Source: Metaphire vulgaris (Eukaryota; Annelida; Clitellata; Crassiclitellata; Megascolecidae). Taken from it: a stretch of 64,000 nucleotides of DNA. Where the stretch lies: positions 1-64,000 of the forward strand of contig JACLAT010000043.1 in NCBI GenBank assembly GCA_018105865.1. The letters are read 5' to 3'. A program made the position numbers and the translations under genes. How positions within the stretch are numbered: position 1 is the first letter of the stretch; every line of letters starts with the position of its first letter. Below, piece after piece: positions 54,560 through 64,000 of this stretch. Under the pieces are notes generated by a model. The model was not told the DNA's origin, ran no database searches, and was given only the letters and a program-made list of their open reading frames with translations.

Positions 54560-56620
54560 GTCAACCCATCATCTTTTTGATCTTCCTTTAGATCTTCTCT
54601 CCTCTGGTTTGTATTTGAAAATTTGTTTTGGGTTTCTTATTTCATGCATTCTGAGTATGTGTCCAGTCCATTTCATTCTTCTCTTTCTGATTACCGAATC
54701 TTCCATGATGCTCGGTTGCAGTGTTCTCTTTCTACATTCTTCATTTGTTTTATGTTCTTTGTATCCATTCCTTAGTATGCTTTTGAGCCATTTATTTTCT
54801 GTTGCTATTATTTTTTTTTTAATTCTTTTTTTGTGGTCCAAGATTAACACCCATATATTAGTATTGGTATTAGTATTTGTTATCACCCTTCATAAAAATA
54901 CTTTGCTGCGACTGCCTACCTGGTTCTACAACCTCGACAATGGATTTACTTACCTAGATTGAGCGCTCATGATTAAGCTGGTGAGCTGCGCCAAGCTTTT
55001 GGGCAGCGCTATAGAAATTTCGTGTTTACTTACTTACTTAAGGCCAATGTTAATTCTATAATCCTTGAAAGGCATTCTGCTAATAGGCATGTACTGTATC
55101 GTCATCATATTCTGCATCTTCTATATTTCCTGGCTTTAGAGATGTTCACAACCCACTTGTATTTCCAATCAATCTCATGATGTAATCTAATGTAATGTTG
55201 AAGAGTATTATTGATAGGATGCATTCTTGTCTAAATCCTGTTTTGATTTTGAACCACTCAGTTTCTTTTCTGTCAATTCTGATACATGCTAAAACTGTGC
55301 TGTATAAATTTTCAATTAGCCTGATTATTTTGGCATGAATGCCATATTTCCCCAGGAGTTTCCAAGCCCCTTCTCTCCAGGTAGAGCCTTAGGCTTTGGC
55401 AAAATCGATGAAGCACATGACCAAATAGATCTTCATTAAATTCTAGTTTTTTTCTCAATGAGTTGTCACAGGATGAAGATTTGGTCAGAGCATCCTCTTC
55501 CTTTCCTGAATCCACACTGGGTTTCCCCGAGAGTTTCATCTACTGTATCCTTTATTCTGTTTAACATGACTCTGGCTGTCTGGTGTGAACTTTCCCTGGT
55601 ACACTTAAAAGGCTGATTTCTCTGGCGTTGTTGCACTACTTTCTGTCTCCTTTCTTGTGTATTGGTACTATAATTGCTTTTCACCAGTCTAATGGTGTTT
55701 TCTCCATTTTCCATACTGCAGTTGTGACCCTATGTAGCCATCTGATTGTATACATGTACACACCGGTGCTTTGGAGCATTTCTGTTGTGACATTGCAGAG
55801 CCATGGGGCTTTGTTTTTTTTCTCATCTGTTTCACTGCCCTCTCTATCTCTTCTATAGTGATATCCTCTTCTTCCCATAACTCATCCTCTAATTTGCATC
55901 TGTCTTGTGATTGATCAATTTCATTAAATGTTTCTTCTGTGTTGTTAGGGTCTTCTCGGTTTAGTATGAATGTTGTTTCCATCTGGCCACGATCCTTTCC
56001 TTCTCCATTGATATTTCTCCATTTCTATCCTTAACTGGTTCAATGCTTATTATCTTTGTGATTGTGCATCCACTGAGTTTGTTGACATTTGCAAAGAGTT
56101 TTTGCTATCTCCTCTTTTGTAAGCATCTTCCATCTCATTTTCTATCTCTTCTAACATTTTATTCTTATCTCTGGTTAATCTTTTTATTAACTGTTTTTGT
56201 TTATACACAAGTTGTTGTTGCTGCATAATTCAAGTTCTCTGGTGCCATTATCAGTTTCATCCCCTTGTACTCCATGCTTCCTATAATTTCCTCATACTCC
56301 GGCATTATTCCAAACTTTTGCATTGAAATCTCCTAGGAGCAAGATAAGTTCATGTCTTGGTGTTTTGTCTTATCAGGTGTTGTAAGTTGTAAAATTTGTC
56401 CTCCTCATCTGAACCTCCGTCTGTAGATGCATATGCCTCAATTGTGGTGTTATCAACATTCTTGCACCTTACTCGGATTTTAATTACCTGGTCACTATGG
56501 AAGACCACATCAGTGACTGACTTTGTTATAATTGAATCATGTATCCATTAGTTCGTCATTCTCTCACTTCCGAGACCCGATGGGTCTCACTTATTCCACA
56601 TATCTTCATATTTAGTCTTG
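54560..56620 (-). mobile_element. Degenerate long LINE (endonuclease, RT, C-terminus)
   Basis: From high to low coordinates the minus strand shows endonuclease pieces (VIKIRVRCKNVDNTTIEAYA, then LLGDFNAKVW near 56310-56350), the pre-RT linker with EDITIEEIERAVKQM, RT with DETLGETQCGFRKGRGCSDQ and FIL, and a C-terminal part with KRRMKWTGHILRMHEIRN. Many stops and shifts. At about 2 kb it is the most complete LINE here, though the YxDD box is not visible. Confidence 0.82.
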
Positions 56621-56624
56621 TGAG

Positions 56625-57300
56625 CTCTTTCGTCAGACAAAAGGACTTCCCCAGTGCTGTACAGTGTGTGTATGTTCCAATGTCCTATTCTTTCTTTCTT
56701 TTTTGGTTGAGATGACATTGCTTCTCGCCACATTCTCCTTATCTAAGATTCGATATAGAATTTTGCCTCTTCTCTCACTTAACACTGTAACCAGAGCGCA
56801 TCGCCAGTCAGCGCACACCTTTTATCCTGGGCAACGTCCAAGACAGTATGGTTCTCTTTGGTTTGAAATGTCATCGTGATTTGTGGTCGTTTTTTTTGCC
56901 CGGCGGTAACCATTCCTTTCGTGGTGTTTCACGTTGGCTGTAATATGTAATATTCGGTTCACCCCACCCTCTAAGCTTACCTGCATGCTTTGCCTGGCTA
57001 GGCTGTTTTTTTTGTGATTGCCTATGCATGTGGCTTTCACCTGCTTATTTTACATTTACCCTCCATATCTGAAGGCCGTTCCACTATCCACCATATGTGA
57101 CACAATGGGTTGCAGTTACAACTCTGCACCCAGAGCTACATGTTAGAGTATGTAAAATATTGATTTAAACCTTCGTATGTAACAATGATATTAATTTTGT
57201 AGCATAATTTTTTCCTATTTTCTCTTGAAACGTATCAATATATGTTATATTTTACAATATTTGTATTTAGAGGAGGCAAAAGAAGATGATATTTTTAAAG
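56625..57300. other. Region upstream of the plus-strand finger exon
   Basis: No exon identified with confidence. Two acceptors precede the finger exon: TATTTAG near 57270 (leading to EAKEDDIFKADNFH then stop) and AAAGCAG near 57304 (phase 2, keeps the finger frame). Confidence 0.35.
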
Positions 57301-57304
57301 CAGA

Positions 57305-59134
57305 CAATTTCCATTAAATGTGAATGAAAACTTTTGTCTTATTGAAAATTTGTGTAAAACAACCAGTAAGTCAAAGGAACATTGGAATCTGCAAATCATG
57401 GAAAAATTGCATCACTGTGACTTATGTGGCAAAACATTCACTTCCATAAGACAACTTACAGTTCATACTAGAATTCATAATCGTGAGAAGTCATATGTTT
57501 GCAAATTATGTAACAAGGCATTCTGTCAAAAATATGATCTTAGACGGCATGAAAGAATTCATAGTGGCGAGAAACCATATGTTTGCAAATTATGTAACAA
57601 GGCATTCGGTCAAAAAAGATGCTCTTAGACGTCATGAAAAAAATTCATAGTGGCGAGAAACCATATGTTTGCAAATTATGTAACAAGGCATTCTGTCGAA
57701 AAAAATGTTCTTAGACGTCATGAAAGAATTCATAGTGGCGAGAAACCATATGTTTGCAAAATGTGTGGCATGGCATGCAGTCTTAAAAGTAATCTCAAAC
57801 GGCATGAAAGAATTCACACAGGTGAGAAATCATATGTTTGCAAATTGTGTGGCAAGTCATTCGGGCAAAAAGCTAAACTTATAGATCATGAAAGTATTCA
57901 TTCTGGTGAGAAACCATATGTTTGCAAATTGTGTGGTAAGGAATGCAGTCGTAATTGTGATCTTAAATTTCATGAAAGAATTCATACCGGTGAGAAACCA
58001 TATGTCTGCAAATTATGTTGGAAGGCATTCCGACTTAAAAGTGGTCTTACACTTCATGAAAGAATTCATAGTGGCGAGAAACCATATGTTTGCAAAATGT
58101 GTGGCATGGCATGCAGTCTTAAATGTAATCTTAAACGACACGAAAGAATTCACACAGGCGAGAAATCATATGTTTGCAAATTATGTAACAAGGCATTCGG
58201 TCAAAAAGGTGATCTTAGACGTCATGAAAGAATTCATATTGGCGAGAAACCATATGTTTGTAAAATGTGTGGCAAGGCATACAGTCAAGTAGGTATTCTT
58301 AAAGTACACAAAAGAATTCATAGTGGGCAGAAACCATATCTTTGCAAATTATGTAACAAGGCATTCGGTCAAAAAGATGCTCTTAGACGTCATGAAAGAA
58401 TTCATAGTGGTGAGAAACCATATGTTTGTAAATTGTGTGGCAAGGCATACAGTCAAGTAGGTGTTCTTAAAGTACATGAAAGAATTCATAGTGGGGAGAA
58501 ACCATATGTTTGCAATATATGCTTCAAGGAATTCAGTCAATTATTTTGCCTTAAACAACATGAAAAAATTCATACAATAGAAAAGCCGTATGTTTGTGAA
58601 ATATGTGGAAAAACGTTCAGAGAATTAACCCATGCAAAGCGCCATGAAAGAATTCATTCAGGAGAAAAGCCATATGTTTGTAAAATATGCACGAAGGCAT
58701 TCAGTCAATTAGGCAATCTAAAGAATCATGAGAGAATTCACAGAGGAAATAAACCTTTCATATGTTATGTTTGTGGCAAAGATTTCAGTCGTAGAGATTC
58801 TGTGATGAAACACCACAGAATCCACCATAAACAAAAGATACAGCATGAAAGTCACCAAGGAACTTCTAAGAAATCATCATCCAAAGATTCTGTCTTGAAG
58901 GAATTTAAAAATATTGATGTTGGTATGACCTGGAATAAACAAGAAAAGCAATCTCTTTTTGCTGTTAAACCATTTGGATGTGGAGTTTGTGATGAAATAT
59001 TTGTAGAAGAACCACCTTTTCTAAAGCATTGTTCTCTTCACTTTGGCGATAGTGATTTGTCTCAAGATTTGATTCTTCTTTCTGATTGTCGCAGAATAGT
59101 TTCTGATGAAAATATCCAGAATAATTTGTCATAA
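57305..59134 (+). CDS. C2H2 zinc-finger gene, about 17 fingers plus C-terminal tail
   Basis: The finger frame starts at or before ATG 57398 (MEKLHHCDLCGKTF) and continues to TAA 59134. Units of CKLC.KAFgQk..LRRHERIHSGEKPYV; the linker S-G-E-K replaces T-G-E-K in most. Three single-base gains in A runs, near 57614, 57643 and 57700, break the frame inside fingers 3-4 and together restore it, so the last 14 fingers are open. The C-terminal tail has CYVCGKDFSRRDSVMKHHRI, then FGCGVCDEIFVEE and LHFGDSDLSQDL, shared with the gene at 43.5 kb. Likely a nuclear DNA-binding protein. The 5' exons, and any KRAB-type domain, were not found. Confidence 0.75.
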
Positions 59135-59345
59135 GAGAGTGGAGCAATGAGCTCGGATTAGTCTAATGCTGATGAAGTAAAAGGAACAGTTGATTGCTTA
59201 CTGCTATTAAAAATGGAATTTGAGGTTTTTCAATGGTTTCTGACGAAAATGTCCAGAAGGATTTTCCATCAGAGAACTGAGCAATAAGCTTGGAATAGAG
59301 TCTAATGCTGAACTTCTGAAGAAGCAAAGGAACAGTTGGAAATGG
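59095..59345 (+). repeat. Tandem duplication of the finger gene's 3' end
   Basis: About 110 bp (GTTTCTGATGAAAATATCCAG … GAACAGTTG) occurs at 59095-59205 and again at 59232-59345. The first copy ends the coding frame at TAA, where the 43.5-kb paralog reads on (PSENWSNMLG). Confidence 0.75.
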
Positions 59346-59548
59346 TTTGGACAAATTGAAATGATTAATTAAAATTTTTGAATGTTCTTTTGATTTGATT
59401 TATTTTGTTTTGTGAAGATTTCTTTGCTGATTTCAAATTGCTTTTGTAACATTGGCAGGTTATGGCGCTTATTACTTATTACATTCATCGCAGTGACACT
59501 TTTTTTATGGTAATAGCCTAATACAGATGACTTTAGTTGGGGACATGG

Positions 59549-59726
59549 CAGTGGCGGCTCCAGGATTTGGCAAGTGGCCGTTGGGGTGGCAACTGCTAAT
59601 CATGGGAGGGGGCAACTATTTGTTTGCTTAATGTGTGTAGCATTAAGTATATGGTCCCAACAGGGGGGGCACTGGGGGGCCGGGCACTCAATAGGAGGGC
59701 ACGGGCCCCCGGTAGAGCCGCCACTG
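59549..59726. mobile_element. hAT-type MITE, copy C
   Basis: 178 bp from CAGTGGCGGCTCCAGG to GAGCCGCCACTG, flanked by GGACATGG and TGACATGG (7 of 8). The interior is rich in GGGGGG/GGGCC. Confidence 0.75.
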
Positions 59727-60053
59727 TGACATGGAAATGCCGATGAATGCTTTTGATCAATGATTGTTTGAGTTGGAGCTTGTTACAGTTCTAGGATAAT
59801 GAAGAGACAGATGAATGACGTCAGAGATTGATTATGTTTGTTTATATTAGACAGCCGATCAGATTCCAGGGGAGAATAAAGTTCAATTTATGAAGTGAAG
59901 TTACAATGAACACTGGACATTTTCATCAGTGTTTTTCTTTGACATTATATTTGTTGAAGTATTTTGTAGTTTTTCATTGACTAAATTTGCTTATCTAATG
60001 TTGCTGGTTTCTGTTGCTTAACATGAAATTTTGTGATTTAGACTTCAGTTGAC

Positions 60054-60054
60054 A

Positions 60055-60111
<57 letters not shown>

Positions 60112-60720
60112 TTAATTTAATTTAATTTTATCGTCCATTTCAAACACATAGGTGTTCATCGGGGACGCCTCAGACCACAAACCGCAGTGCTCATCGGCAG
60201 AGCAGACTGTAGCTGAGGAGGGTCGGTTCGGTCCAAGTCAAAAACCAAAAATCAGTCAGGGCTATACCAAGACTTAAGGAGGAAATAAATAAGTTTTAAG
60301 GTGACGCCTACAAATACCTAGAGAAGAGGCCATCCGAATATCAAAAGGAAGGGAGTTCCAAACATATGGAGATGCATAACTAAAGGCCCTACACCCAGAT
60401 TTAGTGCGACGAAAGGGAATTTCAAGAAGGCATTTATTTGCAGACCTCGTGGATATATATGGCTGATGATATAATAGCATTTCTCGAAGATAAGTGGGAT
60501 GCTGATTTCTTAGTATCTTAAAAGTGAGGGTAGCAATTTTGAATTTAATACGTTGTTCAATGGGAAGCCAATGCAACCTACGAAGGACAGGGGTAATGTG
60601 ATCAAATTTCCCCGTTGGAATTACAATTCTCGCAACAGCATTAATTCTGAATAGTCTGGATACGTTGGAGAGAACACTTCGGCAACCCGAAAAAGAGCGA
60701 AAAAAATGTTGTATGCGCCT
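60054..60720 (-). mobile_element. L2-like LINE C-terminus, 3' UTR and (TTA)n
   Basis: The minus-strand frame has SRLFRINAVARIVIPTGKFD, RRLHWLPIEQRIKFKIATLT and AFSYASPYVWNSLPFDIR … RRHLKTYLF. The UTR at 60120-60270 equals that at 6297-6450. It ends in (TTA)n at 60057-60110. Confidence 0.88.
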
Positions 60721-60990
60721 GTGGACAGGGCCTCCGAGAGGGGGCAGGGGGCAAATGCACAAGGGCCCGGCGGTCTCGAGGGGCCCGGGCCGATGATGAA
60801 TATGCATAACTAACAATATTACCAATAATAACACTAAAGAAAGGGGGCCCGGCGAGTAAAAGGGGCCCGGACCTGAGGACATCAAAAGCATCAAAATGAA
60901 CAGTGTGAACAGGGCGTCATTTGGGAGAGGGGCAGGCGGCCCCCAATGAAAATGAAGAAATAATGTATTAAGTAAATAAATAAATGTGAA
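60721..60990. repeat. GGGGCCCGG-rich repeat
   Basis: Several GGGCCCGG(C/G) phrases and GGGGGCAGGGGGCAAATG, like the MITE interiors at 1800 and 59650. No clear ends. Confidence 0.4.
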
Positions 60991-60999
60991 ATGTGCAAG

Positions 61000-61140
61000 A
61001 AATCGCCAAAATTGTCCAAAATTTGTCCAAAAATGTCAAAATTTCAAATTTTCCAAAATTGGTACAAAAATTGCCCACAATTTGCCTATAATTGCCCAAA
61101 ATTTTCCCATAATTTGCCAAAATTTGGCCAAAAATTATCT
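61000..61140 (+). repeat. CCAAAATTTG periodic tract
   Basis: About twelve degenerate units of (T)(G/C)CCAAAATT at 10-12 bp spacing. Confidence 0.65.
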
Positions 61141-61720
61141 CGCCCCCAAGAAAAGTGTGAAATGACGCTACTGAGTGTGAAAAGAGCGACACGAAAAAAT
61201 TTCATCACTAGTTTTCGATAGTTGCAACATGACATCGTGTCGGTTAATTTAGGTTAAACCAATTCCACGCAAAAATGGGTTGTCAGCAATTTTTTTAAAA
61301 ATTTCGGGACCCGCCGGCCATTCTGCACAGGGCCGGAATTTCTCTCGGTGGGCCTGCCTGTGGAAGCCGTAAGACATTTGCAACTAATTAGATATGCAAT
61401 CAGATATTAACCAGTTCTCATTGTTTGTTCTATCGCTCTCGTTGTATTACTGTGAATCTCATTTTTAGATATCTGAAAGCTTCTTTAATAATGCATTGAT
61501 ATAATCTAATGTCACGAAAAGTGCAGACAGGTGTTCAGGATTCGATTACCTGGTCTTAAAATCCTCAATTCGACTATTATTCTGCAAAGCGTTGTTTGGA
61601 ATCAACTTCAGCAGTCAGTCAGTCAGTATGAAATTAAATTTTGTCATTATACTGGTTTAGTTGTTTGTCGTTACCTTACTTTTATATTATTATCTTAACC
61701 AACCAATTGTTATCTCAATT

Positions 61721-62056
61721 CAGTGGCGTAGTCAGGATTTCCGGAAGGGGGGTTTTGTTTTGATTTTTGATCGCATCCAAATATCGAAGACTCTTGACAA
61801 GCAAAAAAGAATAAAGATTATCCTATGTATCTATCCTATGTCTTTTCCTTCTAAAATGTGTCCTTTCACATGCTGACATGCAAAAAGGTCGTCGGGCCTA
61901 TTGGCGCTTACAACATTTTGGTCAGCAGCCCAAGGGGGTTGACCCTCAAAAACCGCGTCCGAAAATTAAAAATGCATGGAAACACATTTTAAAAATGTTT
62001 TCGTCGGCGCTTAAAAAAGAAGGGGTTTAACCCCAAAGCCCCTGACTACGCCACTG
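61721..62056. mobile_element. hAT-type MITE, copy D
   Basis: 336 bp from CAGTGGCGTAGTCAGG to CCTGACTACGCCACTG (16-bp perfect TIR), flanked by TCTCAATT and TCTCAGTT (7 of 8). Confidence 0.82.
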
Positions 62057-62059
62057 TCT

Positions 62060-63770
62060 CAGTTAATTTTTTAAGTTTGCAATTCATTGCGTTCAGAAAA
62101 ATTGACCTTCTAACAGATGTTAACGTTAAAGTGTTTCCAGGGAAAGTCGTGGCTGGAAAGAGACGTCAAAGTATTTGATGTTCATTCAAAGTTACTTGCA
62201 GTGAATATTTTGAAATATCAAGAAATCTTATGCAGAAAAGATTGAAAATTGACAGCACTGATGCCGTTGAGCTGCATTTACATGTGGTGAAAATTTACAT
62301 TTTGGTTAGCCTAAATATTTTACAAATTAGCAAATCAACATGTTTTAACTCTGTGCGGTTAACAGCATGTATTATAGGCCTAATGAGAATAGGCCTACAA
62401 AAGAAGGTTCAGGCGTTTGGAATTATAGCTGCTCTCTAAAAAATAACTTCACACCTCTATAATAGGCCTATATTCCAGATCCTTTTTATCTCAGTGTGGT
62501 AGTCACAGTTTCGGAATTTTGGATGCACTGACATTTTCGGGTTAACACTCAGAAGTGGCGAAGAAAAGACAAACATTTAGACATCTAGACAGAGGCTCCC
62601 CGACAAAACGAGCAGTCTTTCCACAGTTTCCTTTGCCCCTCCCAGAGGGACCATCAATGAGGATATCTAAACTAAGTGTTCAGCTGGACAAAAGTTTAAA
62701 AGCTCCTGTGTTCAAAATTATGCTAACGCTGATAGACTTGATTATGTAAGAACAGCTGAACTTAATTTGGACCTTCAAAGGTTTCGAAAAGGGTATATTG
62801 TTACATCTTGGTTTAATGACTACTATTAGTAGATTTTTGGAAAAATTAATGGTTAATCCGCTGTTTTGTCGATTCCAACAATGTGTGATATTTCTAAAAA
62901 AATTCGTTCAAGGAGAGTCAATAGTGCAAGCGTCTACTTGCAAAAATGTCAGCGGATTTCCATCTATTCAATAAAATGACTATTAGCAGATTCATTGACC
63001 TTAATCGCCACATCACGTGATCGTGCTGAAAAACTAAAAAAGGCAAATGGAAAGCTCCGATCGATATCTCGCTGCTTGAACTTCCACCCATTCAATTGGA
63101 AGGGAGAGGACTAGGGGCCATCGCTTCTTGTGTGTACCTATCATTTGCCCCGTTTTGTCTGCCCATGTTTGTCGGTATTCTCTTTACGCTGTTCTCTATG
63201 CATCGTTTTGACGTGCGCCTTTTTTACCGGTTTCCCCGAACAGAGAGCCAGACAGATAGAACTTCACAAATTATAACATTTACTGACACAATACTGATAC
63301 CAGAAATACACTGTTCTTGATTTTACTGATGCAAGCTGATCTATGATGTGCTCAGAGTCAGTTTCTTCTCTTTCTAAGCTGAGTTGAGAATTGAGATGTT
63401 ATTATGTAACTCAATGATTCTTTGGAAATAATAAATGACAGTGATGATGATGATGATGAAGTTGAGCAAGATCACAGTTTTTGTGCCTCCTACAAGTGCC
63501 TCCTAGAGCAACCACCTTACCAACCGTAGGCACGCACTGTTCAAGTTTAATCGAACTGCAGTTGTCTCATATCCAAAATGCTATATTCGCATTGCAATGA
63601 ATAGTTTCAATTGCAAATCAATTGACCAGACTAACTGAAAAACAACTATGACGACAATGACAACAACAACAACGACGATAATCCAGTAATAGCATCAGCA
63701 ATGATAACAGATGCGACAGAAATGATGACTACGACTATCGCGATCAAGATGATTGACATCTAACAAGCAA
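62060..63770. other. Intergenic, nothing recognised
   Basis: AT-rich. Open frames at 62555-62749 and 63096-63320 have no family signature. TAGGCCTA palindromes occur at 62370-62400 and 62462. Confidence 0.35.
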
Positions 63771-63775
63771 ACATA

Positions 63776-63776
63776 C

Positions 63777-63845
<69 letters not shown>
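63776..63845. repeat. (ATT)n microsatellite
   Basis: About 70 bp of (ATT)n. Confidence 0.95.
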
Positions 63846-63846
<1 letters not shown>

Positions 63847-63916
63847 AGCATAGTAGTAGCAGTAGTTGTTGCTGTTGCTGAAGTTGGTGTAGTATTAGCA
63901 GTGATACGATGTCGAG

Positions 63917-64000
63917 CAGTGGCGTGACCAGAATTCTGAAATAGTGAAAAAAGTTCATAACACATCCCCATAGTAGTACACACACACACACACACACACA
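63917..64000. mobile_element. hAT-type MITE, left end only, with (CA)n at window edge
   Basis: CAGTGGCGTGACCAGAATTC matches the left TIR of the MITE family. The other end would lie outside the window. (CA)n fills 63979-64000. Confidence 0.5.

Overview
Eukaryotic nuclear DNA from an animal. Evidence: short coding exons with GT/AG introns, CARD, trypsin-fold and C2H2/PR-SET families, many LINE, hAT, MULE, Tc1 and Helitron-type repeats, and long (TA)n and (ATT)n microsatellites. A PRDM9-like gene that keeps a KRAB-like exon, and a TRADD-N-like exon, suggest an invertebrate, perhaps a deuterostome; I cannot name the species.

Layout. (1) 1-17465, plus strand: 3' part of a large gene, reconstructed as eight exons with matching phases and one continuous 831-residue frame. 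It encodes CARD-CARD-(TRADD-N-like)-helical linker-CARD-like-linker-NHL-type beta-propeller, and looks like an innate-immune or cell-death adaptor/sensor. Its introns hold an L2-like LINE split by a hAT transposon (8-bp target duplication TTTAGCAG), a MULE with a FLYWCH-type transposase relic, two hAT-type MITEs and a 15-bp minisatellite. (2) 18294-27600, minus strand: a complete seven-exon secreted serine protease (296 aa) with intact His/Asp/Ser triad but an odd activation site and S1 pocket. Its introns hold LINE fragments and a decayed copy of its own Asp-102 exon. (3) 28-35 kb: mostly repeats, with L2-like and other LINE pieces and a fold-back LINE. (4) 35477-41117, plus strand: a PRDM9 (Meisetz)-like gene with KRAB-like, SSXRD-like, zinc-knuckle, PR/SET and C2H2 array exons. 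A one-base deletion cuts the frame after the first finger; ten near-identical fingers follow, then relic fingers. (5) 43.5-59.1 kb: two paralogous C2H2 genes in opposite orientation that share an unusual C-terminal tail, both carrying small frameshifts. Between them lie a Tc1-type MITE, CR1/L2/RTE-like fragments and a degenerate long LINE. (6) 59.3-64 kb: repeats and MITEs only.

The gene models come from splice-site and phase matching by eye. In the CARD and protease genes every junction phase agrees and the total is a multiple of three. The most notable items are the CARD/TRADD-N-like/NHL protein, the PRDM9-like gene with its frameshift, and a MITE family with 8-bp target duplications at four sites.
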